Shown here one piece after another: positions 9,811-21,078 of a stretch of DNA of 50,010 nucleotides (positions within the stretch are counted from its first letter, which is position 1; the number at the start of each line of letters is the position of its first letter). A model generated the notes under the pieces. It made no database searches and had not been told where the DNA came from. It saw nothing but the letters and a program-made list of their open reading frames with translations. Origin of the DNA: Multifurca ochricompacta (taxonomy: Eukaryota; Basidiomycota; Agaricomycetes; Russulales; Russulaceae); NCBI GenBank assembly GCA_022496185.1, contig WTXG01000259.1, forward strand, positions 1-50,010, written 5' to 3'. Position numbers and translations under genes: made by a program.

Positions 9811-11204
9811 TTTGAAACAATATGTGGAAATGCAGCCTGATAAATCTGGTTAAAACAACTACTTTGTTAGATACAGAAATATTGTCTTTAAATACTGTAA
9901 GGACTGTGCTGTGCTGTGATCATAAGGAATGTACTTAATCATAACTAATCATAATAAATGAGTGTAAGTATCATCCTGCACTGCCAACACCGGTCACCTC
10001 TAATCCGGTCCAGCTTAGTCTGATCTGTTACCAGCTCAGCACAAAATAGTGGGGTTGTTTTAAACCTGGACCTGGAAAAAAAGTATAGATGTAGGTTAGG
10101 AAATATGAGATAAGATTCCATGTGTTGCTATAGATAGATGACAATGAAAAAGCCTGTAAGATAATTGCACAGAATGGAGATTGATGCACACGTAAGGCTT
10201 GAGGCAGTCAGAAATGTTTAGCTCTGCTTATACAGCAATAATATGCCTATTACTACTGTCCTACAAAGTGCCAGATCAGATAATACGTCCAATGCAAAAT
10301 GAGACAACAATCAGTTATGGATGCATATGTGTTGAACCAAGATACCGGTACAGAGCTACCAGTAGAGCAGTCTGACATAAGATTGTGATCATGCGATCAC
10401 ATCTAATGATCCTAATACATCCGAAAGCGGTCATGTGACAATAATCACATTATAAACGTGTTGTACTTACGATTAGATTAATAGCCGATTAGTACATGTA
10501 GGTATATAAAAGCCTATGTAAATATGCTACAAAATCAAGTTGCTATCGCATATTGAAAGCATCTAAGTCTCTACACTAACAAGGTGAGATAGAGTAGTAA
10601 TGTAGCATCTAAAGTACAGCCTGCGCCATGCCTGTTTTCACAATATGTGATCACGCACGGTCTATTTACATGGTCTGGCACCTTCTAGAATACATTCTAG
10701 ACTACTTTAAGACTGTCCTTACAACTTTACATTGTTCTGTCTACTGACACAGTGTCCGCGAATTGTTGAGACAAGCCAGTAGCAACTGGATAGTTCAGGA
10801 CTGAACAGCCGGACACCTGGGTGGAGTCAATCCAATCATGATAAGATAATCTAAAGTGCGTCCATTAACTGATTTAGAGACAATTCCACATTGCACGCGC
10901 AACACATTCCTTAACATCTTGTCACAAGTAAATAGAAGTATTTACTGTTATGATTGTCACGCTTTTATGTAGTATAAAAGGTCGCCACTTTGTATGCGTT
11001 CACTTCAGTTTTGACCGCAAGAACTGGAGTATAACTATATCTTATCTTTACCATAGTAGCTAATGCTTAGTAATAGCTGATCCGCTATCTAAATAGATAG
11101 CTAAACCCTTTTTACAACTGCATTCTGAAATCCTGGTCCCTGAATGGACATTTCTGCGTGTTTTTTGATAACTAGCCTGGACCGATTATGGAAATTTAAG
11201 TCAA
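9811..11204. other. AT-rich intergenic sequence, two TATA-like boxes
   Basis: No gene seen. TATATAAAAG occurs at about 10503 and AGTATAAAAGG at about 10971, each followed by AT-rich text, so old solo LTRs are possible. At 10666-10712 a segment (GGTCTGGCAC...CATTCTAGACTACT) resembles 22131-22175 and, inverted, about 11340-11390, so fragments of the same repeat family lie here. Confidence 0.4.
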
Positions 11205-11745
11205 CCTTCCTTAATAGGAAGGAGGTCAGACCGATATGCTGGTCCACGCGATGCAATGTAGTCACTGCCCTATGCAGCTTGTAGATACACATGGGCCTTG
11301 TTTCAGCAAATTAATTTGATAATTAGATTACAATATAGTCTAAAGTAGTCTAGAGTGTATTTTAGATAGTGCCAGACCGGCAGAATTGGTCGCGCGTTAA
11401 TAAAACAGATGTATCATGGTTTTCAAGAAAGTGGATCACTGATAAGGATTTTATTTTACATTGCACCGTTAATCTGCTTTGATATTTTGTAGGATAATAC
11501 TAGAACATATTTAACACAACCCTGTAGCATACATCAGACGAGATCTTGTATTTTTGTGGCTGCAGATGTGTTTTATCTCGGAAATTCTACTGATCTTGTC
11601 AATGCATAATCAGTGCCTATACCCGCCAAACCCGCCACGCGGGTACGGGTTTCCATGGGTTGGGAGCCGTATACCCATACCCGTACCCGGCAAAACCCAT
11701 GGCACTTACCCGCGCGGGTATGAAACCCTTTGACAATCACTATGC
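11205..11745 (+). repeat. Repeat block, copy A of a ~540-bp inverted pair
   Basis: This block is the inverted counterpart of 21770-22305. It runs from a AACCTTCCTTAATAGGAAGG palindrome through TCTAG-rich sequence and a 60-bp terminal-repeat-like arm (about 11450-11517) to a GC-rich section built of GGGTAC/GTACCC units (11618-11730). It ends abruptly at TTTGACAATCACTA, where copia coding sequence begins. It has no coding capacity. The GC-rich core is itself an imperfect palindrome. Confidence 0.75.
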
Positions 11746-12763
11746 AGGAGTATATGTGTATCATCACCAAGAGGGGGATGGTTCACTTTTCGTCATTTTA
11801 TATGTTGATGACATCACTATACTTGGGTCCTCCACTAAGAAGATTCAATGGCTGAAGGACTCTCTATCTAGCCGATATGAGATGACCGATCTTGGCGAAA
11901 TCCAGTCCTACCTTGGAGTTAACATCACCAGGGATCGTCCTAACAAGACACTGGATATTGACCAGACAGCCTATGTATCATCAATAGTTGAGAGGTTTGG
12001 AATGGGGGATTCCAACCCAGTATATACTCCTCTACCCTCCAGTGTGGATGTTCATTTGGTCAAGTTTGAAGACCAGGCATCTACCTCTGATATTAAGAGG
12101 TATCAGCAGTTAATGGGGTCTCTGCTTTGGGTGCAGATAGGAAGCAGACCTGACATTAGTTTCACTGTTGCACGCCTTAGCCAATTTGCTTCCAACCCTT
12201 CCCAGCAGCACATGCAACTAGCAAAGTATGTTTTAGCTTATTTAAATGCTACAAAAGACTACAAGTTGCGCTATTCTGGAGGGAATGGTGAAGTAGGCCT
12301 TCATGGCTATGCAGACTCCTCATGGGGAGATCAAGAGGACCGCCACTCCACCTCAGGCTATGTCTTTTTCCTTGCTAATGGAGCCATTAGTTGGTGTTCC
12401 AGGAAACAGAAGACAGTAGCACAGTCCACCACAGAAGCTGAATATATGAGCCTCTCTGAGGCTTCAAATCAGGCTGTGTGGTATAGGACGTTTATGCAGG
12501 AACTGGTCTATGAAGTTAATTCACCCATACAACTGCATTGTGACAATAAGGGTGCAGTAGATCTTGCATTAAACCCTGTCACAGGAAGGCAATCAAAGCA
12601 CATACCAATAAAGTACCATGCCATTAGGGAGTATGTAGAATCACACCAGATTGACTTGGTGTGAACTCCCACTGGAGAGATGCTGGCAGATGGCCTTACA
12701 AAGTCTCTGCCTAGATCATCTTTTGATCCTATGGTAACTGGATTTGGACTAGTGCTGGAATGA
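11745..12763 (+). pseudogene. Ty1/copia pol fragment: end of reverse transcriptase and RNase H
   Basis: The reading frame enters from the repeat junction at about 11745. It contains the copia RT active-site region LYVDDITILG, DLGEIQSYLGVNITRD, and the RNase H region with GYADSSWGDQEDRHSTSGYV and QSTTEAEYMSLSEAS. A TGA at 12662-12664 interrupts the frame. The same frame then continues with the typical copia C-terminus EMLADGLTKSLPR and ends at 12761-12763. Gag, protease, integrase and the front of RT are missing. The upstream in-frame ATG at 11660 lies in the repeat and is not a true start. Confidence 0.85.
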
Positions 12764-13014
12764 AAGAGCTGGAATCTGGAGACTTTGTATACCAGTCTCA
12801 CTTTCCCACCATGAGCACGTTCTCGACCTCGAGAGTGATGCAAGAGGTGTGTAGAGTTTGCATAAGCGAATATACAACTCGTATGCAAAACTTACAACCC
12901 ACACTTGAGAGTTAGAGAAGTTGGATCTCTGGCGATATGTTCATTCAATTATGAACAGCAGTGTGCTCATTCAACTCATTTCCATTAATGATCGATGCCT
13001 TCACCATGGAGGGA
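12764..13014 (+). other. copia 3' untranslated region with polypurine tract
   Basis: Non-coding sequence lies between the end of pol and the LTR. ATGGAGGGA at 13006-13014 directly precedes the LTR and is the likely polypurine tract for plus-strand priming. Confidence 0.65.
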
Positions 13015-13475
13015 TGTTGACACAGGAAGTGTCTGGAGATGCTTCAGGCATCTATGTTTCGCTTCAGCTGTAGATTAGATTAGATTAGATTCCGGAGTAT
13101 CGGACTTTTTATGTTATCTTTATTACATTCCTTCTCTCCTTACTCAGCTGATTAGTGATAGACTTAGTAATGCACAGTATAGCATGTGATTCTCCTTTGG
13201 CCAATAGCCTTTGTCCCTCATCTTTATTGTCTGGCACTTGTGGACTTATTCCCAGTGTGCACAGACCATTTCCCCTGGCCCCCATGGGTATATAAGGGTG
13301 TCTGTTTCGTCTCTTTCACTTCAGAGTTTCTTCAACCTCTGAAGTGTAAGTCGTACTATACTTTCTATCATACCTTTGACTAACATCTCTCGTAGATACT
13401 TGTCTTTCTAGGTCAGTAGAATAGTAATATAGAGTTTCTTCAACCTCTGAAGTATACTTGTCTTTCTAGCCTAAC
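13015..13475 (+). repeat. Ty1/copia 3' LTR, cut at its end
   Basis: This LTR starts TGTTGACACAGG and is nearly identical to the inverted LTR at 2359-2866. It lacks the last ~47 bp of that LTR because a chromovirus LTR begins at 13476 right after CCTAAC. It contains a TATATAAGGG box (about 13289) and the duplicated AGAGTTTCTTCAACCTCTGA motif. Confidence 0.85.
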
Positions 13476-14059
13476 TGTTACGTCCGGTGTGAGACATTCT
13501 GCACAACTTGTGCAACAGCTTTGTACGTTTGTTCGGATAAGAGGCCAATAGGGCCTCTTGGAGTTCGAATGATTGAGTCAAAGTCAAAGGGGCTGTTTCC
13601 CAGTGACGATGTTGAGCAGGAAGTGTCAGAAACACTGAGACAATCAAGTCAGAGGTATGAGGGGAAGTCCGGAAGACAAACACCGATGTATTCAATAAGT
13701 CGAGTCTGAGGTCTACAAGGTAGCTACAGCGGACTTATATACGTAATTCAGTGGGCGTCTATAAGATAAGAACATGGAGTCAAGTGGGCCCGAATATCTG
13801 AAAGCGGAGGGCGTAAAGCCTGGCTTCTGATAGGGAACTAAGTAAGTGTCTGATCGTAAGATAAGGAGATAATGAGGTAAGAGGGGCAAGCATAGGTAAA
13901 TAGTGTATATACAAGTCCAAACAACAGTCACGGGGATGGGAGCAGCGCATGTGAGGGATCCCACGAAGGAGACGTGATAAGGAAGTGTAACGTTGGTGGG
14001 CGAGTGGGGTCCTGTTGGGAAGGGTAAAGAAAATAGGGCTACTGGCCCTGTTCGTAACA
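13476..14059 (-). repeat. Chromovirus LTR, diverged subfamily
   Basis: The LTR is TGTTACG...CGTAACA, 584 bp, clearly homologous to 14208-14790 and 21079-21660 but with many differences. It keeps the TATA box (about 13734-13740, minus strand TATATAAG) and the AAGTCGAGTCT segment (13697-13707) discussed for the full element. It sits inside the end of the copia LTR. Confidence 0.85.
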
Positions 14060-14207
14060 TCACCCTCCTTTCTGGCTCGAGCTGACCCAGCTAGAAACGC
14101 GCACCGTCGTCATCCTGGACTAAGTCCACATAGTCGTCTGCCAAATTCCGGTCCCCACAGTGTAAGTTTCTTCCGCCGTGCATTGGTGTGTGCGCAGAAC
14201 CCATATG
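14060..14207 (-). pseudogene. 3' tip of a chromovirus third ORF, truncated
   Basis: This is homologous to about 14791-14945 of the complete element (TCACC...TTCTGG, GCTAGAAACG, GCATTGGTG, AACCCATA). It is the last part of the extra ORF plus polypurine tract of a first chromovirus copy. The LTR of the second copy starts right after ACCCATATG, so the older copy is broken here. Confidence 0.7.
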
Positions 14208-14790
14208 TGTTACGTCTGGTGCGGGACATTCCACACAACTTGTGTGACAGCGTTATGGGTTCGGGTAAGAAACCAATAGGGTTCCTTGGAGTTGAAGTGT
14301 GTGAGTCAAAGTCCAAGAGGCTGTACTCTTTAGACGATGTTAAGTAGACAAGTGCCAGAAGCACTGAGACAACTGAGCTCAAGATCAAAGGGAAGTCCAG
14401 AAGACAAGCACCGATGTATTCAATAAGTCGAGTCTGAGGTCTACATGTAGTTACAGCGGACTTATATACGTAATCGAATGAGCATCTAAAGATAAGATAA
14501 CACGGAGTCATGTGGGCCCGAATATACGAAAGCAGAGGGCGTAAAGCCTGGCTTCTGATAGGGTATTAAGTAAGTGTCCGTCATAAAGATAACGAGATAA
14601 AGGATAACGAGATAAAAGTCAAACATAGTAAGCAACGGGTCAACAAGTCCAAAGCGAATCACGGGGACGGGAGTAGGGCATGTGAGGGTCCCAGGATGGG
14701 GATGTGATCAGGAAGTGTAAGGTAGGCGGTAAAGAGGGGTTGTCGTTGGGGAGGGTGAAGAAAACGGGTTACTTGGCAGAGACTGTAACA
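14208..14790 (-). repeat. Chromovirus 3' LTR
   Basis: 583 bp, TGTTACG...TGTAACA. It carries TATATAAG on the minus strand (about 14461-14468) and the AAGTCGAGTCT segment at 14425-14435. The adjacent purine run at 14791-14804 (sense AGAAGAGGGGGTGA) is the likely polypurine tract. Confidence 0.9.
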
Positions 14791-14821
14791 TCACCCCCTC
14801 TTCTGGTTCTAGCAGACCCGG

Positions 14822-16127
14822 CTAGAAACGACTCGTACCGTCATCATCCTGTATCAGCTCCAGATAATCGTTGGCTACATTATGATCATCCATCGTATAG
14901 TTCTCCTTATCCGAGTCTTGTGGGCATTGGTGAGTACAGAGAAACCCATAAGGGCCACGTTGACCACACGAGCGACAGAGATCATGGACTGGACAGTCCA
15001 GTTCTCGATGTCCTGCATTGTGATGGAGGCATTTGCCGCACCAGCCAGATGGATTGATGATGGTCGGGGTGACTCCTACACGGCGAAAGATGCAGAACCG
15101 GCTCCAGTGGAGGTTGCTGCGACAGTGCCGACACCACTTGTGGTTGAGGGGGCAGTTCCAACTGATATGGTACTTACTGTCGCACCTCCAACATGTCTCT
15201 CCTGGGGGTTCTCGTGCATGTGCGGCATCTCAAACTGATTTGGTAGCAGTTTTGGGGCAGCCCCCAATGATTGCGGGGGGAGAGGTCGCGCATACGTTCG
15301 GCGTACCTTTCAGCGATGGTTTGGTACGCATCCCCCCCTCCAACCTCTTTCGAATCTCTACCAGTTCCTGCTCCACTTGAACATGCCATTGGTCAACCAC
15401 GCCATCATCTTCACATGCTCTTTATACTGTTGGTTAAGTGTCGTGCGCAGTGTCAAGTTCTTCCGCAGTCTCATTACCTCAGCTTTGAGACGCGGAAGGC
15501 GCATGTCATTCAGTACCTCGTTGATCGCGAAGGCGCGAGAGTCCTCGGCGGCCAGGTGTCCGAGCTGTTCATCGGTCATGGTGTGGTGAAGACGTCCCGT
15601 ATACCTTTCCTCTAAATAGACTGGGGCCCCATAGACAGGGCCGTTCTTTTTCATACACCCAGCTACGTCCATTCCTCCGTTGGTGTAGAATATGTACTTC
15701 GCAATGGCGACCGTCCCGTCAGCCATGGTAATCTCGAGCGGGAAATATGTCGAGGAGTTCGGATTGTTAGTGAAGAAGGGAAATTCGGGTACTTCGTCAT
15801 CTAGCTCCATGCCTAGTAGGTCATTTGGGTGTGGCTCCTCACTATGTTCGAAGTCGTCGTTTGGGTTAGGGGATTGGTTCTTGACCCAGCCTCAGCGGCC
15901 TCATAGTCGATGGGTGAGGAGGGGCGTGTGGAAGGGTGAGCGGATGGGAAACTTTTGACAACTATGGTGGTGGCCGTGAAGGCATCAATGGCAGCGTTGG
16001 CAGCGACAAAAGACATAATTGATTGGATGGTGGTAGGACGTTGCTGTGAGAGCATGTACTGGGGAATTTGTCTGAGGTCTGGGGCTACTCTTTTAACTGT
16101 CTTTGGGCGCTTCTGGATGTCGGACAT
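14822..16127 (-). pseudogene. Third ORF of the chromovirus, with a Cys/His zinc-knuckle array
   Basis: The ATG at 16127 (MSDIQKRPKTVKRV) overlaps the last 35 bp of pol in another frame. The first third is Thr/Ser/Pro-rich. A middle part (frame of 15810-15358) has a globular domain (LEITMADGTVAIAKYIFYTN, then a helical LKAEVMRLRKNLTLRTTLNQ). The C-terminal part, in the frame of about 15190-14822, has two exact CX2CX4HX4C knuckles (CWRCDSKYHISWNC and CRHCRSNLHWSRFC), then CX2CX6HX4C (CGKCLHHNAGHRELDC), and a further CX2C...CX3C unit. It ends with an acidic tail and TAG at 14822-14824. At least three frameshifts are present, including one in a G run at about 15331-15337. Family not recognised. 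It looks like a second nucleic-acid-binding protein of the element. Confidence 0.65.
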
Positions 16128-19100
16128 GGAACTCCGAGATAAGAACCGGGGCGAAGATATTTCCGGCTGGTTCCCACAAGTTGTTGGAGTCAGGGAACCC
16201 TTTCCACTTGATAAGGTATTGCAGTTTGCACCCATGGCCTTTGTACCTGGAGTCTAGAACCTGCTCCACTTCCCACTCTGCTTCACCATCAATTAATTCA
16301 GGGGGGGTCTTGGGAAGTTTTCCCCGTGCAGGGACATTTCCTTGTAGGGTGTCAGAAGTCGAGCATGGAAGACCGGATGGATCCTCCATGTGGATGGGAG
16401 TTCGAGTTCATATGACACATCTGACAGCTTCCTTGTTATCTTGAAGGGTCCGTGACGTCGGGGCGCTAGTTTGGCTGTTGGATGTGACGTGTGAATGTGC
16501 TTCCCTTCTAACCAGACAAGTTCATTGGTCTGATAAGGTGTGAACTTTGATGGCCTTTCTGAGAGGGTCTTTTGCGCCTTCAGCAGGTTTTCATTGGCCG
16601 ATTTCCTAATCTCTTCCCATTGGTTGATACGTTGCACAGCTGAGGGGACATTCGTGGGTTTCGCGGCCCAGGTGGTGCGTGGCGTCCATCCCATGATAAG
16701 TGAAAATGGGGAAGCTTTAGTGGTCCCGTTGGGCCAGGAGTTGTGCGCAAATTCCGCAGTCGCCAACCAGTCGGCCCAATCGTCCTGTCGTCCATTGCAC
16801 CAGAATCGCAGATACTGTTCTAGCCACTGATTCGTCCTTTCTGACTGTCCATCAGTCTGTGGATGATAGGCGGTCAAGATGTTTTGGGTGACGTCTAAGA
16901 CTTTGCAGAGAGCCTTGGCAAATGTAGAGGTAAAACGGGGGTCTCGGTCAGAGATAATCTTCTCAGGGATGCCATAATGCCTGTAGACGTGATCCAGGTA
17001 GAGCTTGGCTACTCCTTCTGCTGTAATGGACTCGTTGCATGGTATAAACAATGCTGCCTTGGAACAGTCGTGGTCTGTGATGGTCAAGATGGAATCAAAG
17101 CCCCTGGAAATGGGAAGTTTGATGATGAAGTCCATTGCGATGGTCTGGAACGGGAGCGAGGCCACAGGAGTAATTGGGAATAATGCTGGTGGATGTGGGT
17201 GCATGTTTACTTTATTGGCTTGGCAGTCCGCGCATCCTTTCACATAGGTTTCCACGTCCTTTTTCATATTTGGCCACCAGTAATCTCATTTGGCCAGGGC
17301 GTATGTATTCGCAATACCGGGGTGTCCTGCAGAGGGAGGTCGTGGTGAAAATGGATCACCCCCCTCTTAATGTTGTTGCCACCGGTGACAACGAGACAAT
17401 CCCCGTCCTTCCACCAAAGGCCGTCAACCTCTTTCAGGTTATGTGCGTCTGCCCACATTCGACATAGCTGCTGATTCATGTTTGCGAGACTTGGGCCCAT
17501 AGATCCATGTCATGAAGACTGACGATGGCTGTCTTTGCAAAGACTTCTTCGGGGAGTACAGTGATATCATTGTTGTCCTCCTCCCCGCTGCTCAAGTCGG
17601 GTCGTCGTGACAGGGCATCTGCGCGTGCATTGCGACTTCCTGCAATGTGTTTCAATACAAATTATATTCCTCTAGCTCGAGGACTTCGCGCGCAACCCGT
17701 CGGCTGATTTTGTGAGGTTCTTTCCAATAGAGCAGATTGGAATGGTCGGTGTGGATGATAGTCTTGTGAGGGGTCCCGCTAAGTATGGCCGCCAGTGTCG
17801 TAGTGCTTTTACAATGGCAAGCAATTCTCTATCCCAGATGTCATAATTTCGTTCGGCCGGTGAGAATGTCTCTGAGTAGAAGGCACCGGGTGAAGTAATC
17901 CCTTCGCGTCTCTTTGGTTTAATACCGCACCATTGGCAAAATGCAATGCGTCGACTTCTAACTCGAAGGGCTTTTCTAGGTCTGGCTGTAGAAGGACTGG
18001 TTCTGAGCCAACGATATCTCGAATGCATTCAAAGGCTTGTTGTTGTTCACTTGTCCAGTGCCAGGGTACATTTTTCTTTAACAGCCCATTTAGTGGTTGG
18101 GCGATCCCTGAGAACCCTCGTACGAATCGTCGATAAAAGTTACAAAATCCAATGAAGGATCGCACATCCTTGACACATGTGGGTGTGGGCCATTCCCGGA
18201 TTCCTTGTACCTTCACCGGTCCATCCGCACACGTCCGTTTTCTAGAATAACTCCCAGTACTCGACCTTCGTTGTTCGAATGAGCATTTGGCCGGTTTAAG
18301 ATAAGGTCGTGTTCGTGCAGGATATCTAACACTTGGTGCACCCGCTCTCGGTGGTGGGTAAGGTTGTCTGCGGTGGCTACAAGGATGTCGTCCATATATA
18401 CTACCACCTCTCCAGTGAGAATGAGGTCGCGGAAAATATGATTCATCATTGCTTGAAAGGTGGCCGGCGAGTTGGTGAGACCGAAGAACATGACATTTGG
18501 TTCAAAGAGTCCTTGGTTAGTTTTGAAAGCGCTTTGCACTGATCCCTTCTTTGATCCTGATGTTATTGTACCCCCAGCAGACATCCATTTTGGAGAATAG
18601 GGATTTGTCTCGCATGGTATCAATGAGTTCTGAGATAAGCGGTAGGGGGTAGGCGTTCTTTACAGTGTAAGCATTTATTCGTCGGTAATCTTGGACAGGT
18701 CGAAGTTTGCCATCTTTCTTCTTGATAAAGAAGAATGGTGATGCGTACGGCGACTTCGATGGACGAATATATCCCTTTGCCAAGTGCTCTTCGAGGAATG
18801 CCGTAAGTGCCGTTTGTTCTGTCTGAGACAATGGGTAGATTTTACAATCGATTGCTGATGGGGTGTCGGGTGTGAATTCTATGGCATGATCCCATGGTCC
18901 GCAGGTGGGAAGCGTTGCGATTCCCCTCTGAAAATACCTTCCAGTGTCGGTGGTATGCTTCCGGCACTACCTCCTCAAAGGTTTTTCTGAGTGTCCCTCC
19001 ACTGCCTTCTGGGCAAGCTCTGACGCTTTGGTGACAAAGCAATGTCCCGCATCCTCGTCCTCATCCTCTGCTCTTCGTACTGCCGAATGTCGAGCCATAT

Positions 19101-19621
19101 AGTCGTATCCCATTGATGTGATCAGGACAGGGTAGAACTCCTTGTCCATGGTTGCGTCACTCCAGTTAATCTTTGGTTCGAATGCTGCAAGCCAGGGATA
19201 CCCTAGGATCAGATCTTCGTCTCCTAAGTTGGTAACTAGGAAGCGAATGACTTTGGTTTGTTCTCCCACTTGGACATTAAGATCAGTATAATGCGTAATC
19301 TTTCCTGCCCGATTAGCCGTTCCATCGATATTCCAAATATTTTTTTCTGGGGGAGTGCCAGCATCCCCAATCCCATGGTCTTGCCATTCGTGGGCTAATA
19401 AAGTTGTCGGTGGCTCCTGAATCTATCAGGATGTCACGATCGGCCGTCTTCTGTGTAGTCTCGAAATGTACTGGTATTTTCAGTGATTTGAAGCGACTAG
19501 TATACACAGAGGTTACATGTAATGCTCGTGCCCAGGCCGATGGGGTAGAGCGGTCAAAAATCCTTTTTGCGAACGCTTTTTCTACTAAGATCGCTCGCAC
19601 TTCCTCGCTCTCCTTCATCAT
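16093..19621 (-). pseudogene. Chromovirus pol: protease, RT, RNase H, integrase, chromodomain
   Basis: The start ATG at 19621 overlaps the gag stop (ATGA). In order: aspartic protease (LIDSGATDNFISPRMA near 19410); GYPWLAAFEPKINWSD; RT with [20 protein letters not shown] and the catalytic VVYMDDILVA near 18385; RNase H region ([31 protein letters not shown]); integrase with a HHCC finger (HFHHDLPL... and CADC), catalytic Asp in MDFIIKL, Asp in ISDRDPRFTS and Glu in DGQSERTNQWLEQ; a GPF module; and a C-terminal chromodomain (EWEVEQVLDSRYKG...LIKWKGFPDSNNLWEP) ending at 16093. Frameshifts lie near 19390, 18530, 18215, 17900-17700 and 17280. The 975-bp integrase stretch 17267-16293 is intact. 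Confidence 0.9.
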
Positions 19622-21064
19622 GTTAGACCAGATTTCTTGTGCCTTTTCTCTTTCGTCGGCGTTTTCTTATCGACAGTCGGTGGGTTATTGCGGACAGGTG
19701 TGACCGTAGCTTCAGCCACACGCGCCCCTTTCTTGGGGCATCTCGAGACATGTGCCCTTGTGCTTTGCAACGGAAGCATCTTCCTTCCTTCATCAATGTT
19801 TGTCTTTCGTCTTCGGTGAGTGTGGCCCGGGCCCTGGTCCTATCTGCTGAGGTATCCATGGCGTTTGGGTCTCTTTGGGAGGCATGTGCGGGTTTAACCC
19901 CGAAGGCCGCCTTCCACTGATCACGGGTCTTTCCCTTCTTGGTATCGACTCCAAAACGTGTCTGGAAGTCGAGATAGTCTTGCTGCTGTCGTCGGGCAGC
20001 ATCAACCCATGTATCCCAGTCGCTAGGGTGGTGAAACTGGATGATATTTTTGACTAACGGGTTCGGAAGTCCTTGGGAGAAGAGGTCTAGTGTTGCCTCT
20101 TCGTCTGTGTCGTACCCGGCCCGATTGGCCAAGCTTCTGAATTTCGCCACATAGGCGTCCAAATCCCCTTTGTCCATTTTCAGGGACTTCAGTTCGCGGG
20201 CAGCCTTCTGCTTGGCTTGCCCGTCCGTAAACGCATCTTTAAATCGCTGAGCGATGGTCTCCCAAAGACCTTCACTAGTGGTACGGCACCCACTCTCAAC
20301 CTGTTCGTTCAACCATTCCAGTTGTTCCATCGTCCAGTCGTCCACTGCATCCCCCCGGATTAGCGATAAGAATAAGTTGGCTGTTGGAAGGGATTGATTA
20401 TTTGGGGGACGTCGTGGTTGAAGTTCTTGAATGTCGTGAACTCCAACATGAACTTTTTACTTTGTGACTGATCCCCAGTGAACGTTTGGGGTAGTACACC
20501 TGATAGTCGTCCCGAGGGTGGGGGAATATTTGGTGGCAACATAACTGGTGGGGGTGGTGGCGGAGGAGGGGCTGGGTCTGGGAGCTGGGCGGCAATAGTG
20601 GACATTTTCTGTGGTGTGGTGGTACTGGTGGACTGTAGGGATATCTGAGGAGTTGTCAAAGCAGGGGCTCTGATCGTGACAACTGCTGGTGCAACTGGGG
20701 TTGTAGTCGACGCTAATACCAGTGCTTCTTCACTATGTTCTTCTACGTACTCTTCTGGTTCAGAGTCCGTGACAATGGCTGGGGATTTTCTCTCCACGGC
20801 CCTAATCCAAATTCTGGTGGGGCGGGCCCTGTAGTGACCCAAGAGTGTCGGCTATCTGAGTATCGGATACGATACCAAACTCTCTTCTCGTCGTTGTATT
20901 CTACCGGTTGGTATCTTCCGTCGTGATAGACGTAGTATCCAAACTCGGACTCAAATCTTTCCAGGTGGCAGAGCCAAGTACTTGCTGTGAAAGATTATGC
21001 TCGTCTCTGCGTTCGATAAGTTCTTCTCGGAAGAGGGTCTGACTGCGGCTGGAAGCCACTGTGA
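19618..21064 (-). pseudogene. Chromovirus gag
   Basis: The 5' part (about 20960-20760) reads YYVYHDGRYQPVEYNDEKRV and continues into a proline-rich region (residues PAPPPPPPPP near 20560). The capsid-like part contains FTGDQSQSKKFMLEF, then LIRGDAVDDWTMEQLEWLNE after a frameshift near 20380, and LKSLKMDKGDLDAYVAKFRS. A zinc knuckle CFRCKAQGHMSRD loses its last Cys through a 1-bp deletion near 19735. In the next frame the protein goes on as CPKKG and ends at TGA 19618-19620. The true start codon is not certain. Confidence 0.75.
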
Positions 21065-21065
21065 G

Positions 21066-21076
21066 AGACTCGACTT
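21066..21076 (-). promoter_or_regulatory. Self-priming primer binding site (predicted)
   Basis: Two bases after the 5' LTR, the sense strand has AAGTCGAGTCT. This is the exact reverse complement of AGACTCGACTT in the LTR sense strand (21306-21296), 34 bp downstream of the TATATAAG box (21340-21333). This is the layout of Tf1-type self-primed elements, where the first 11 nt of the RNA fold back onto the primer site. No tRNA 3'-end match (TGG...) is seen. Confidence 0.65.
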
Positions 21077-21078
21077 GA

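Noticed and set aside
6456..9990. hAT terminal inverted repeats and 8-bp target duplication
   Set aside because: I looked on both sides of the transposase gene for CAGGG-type ends and found no convincing matching pair.
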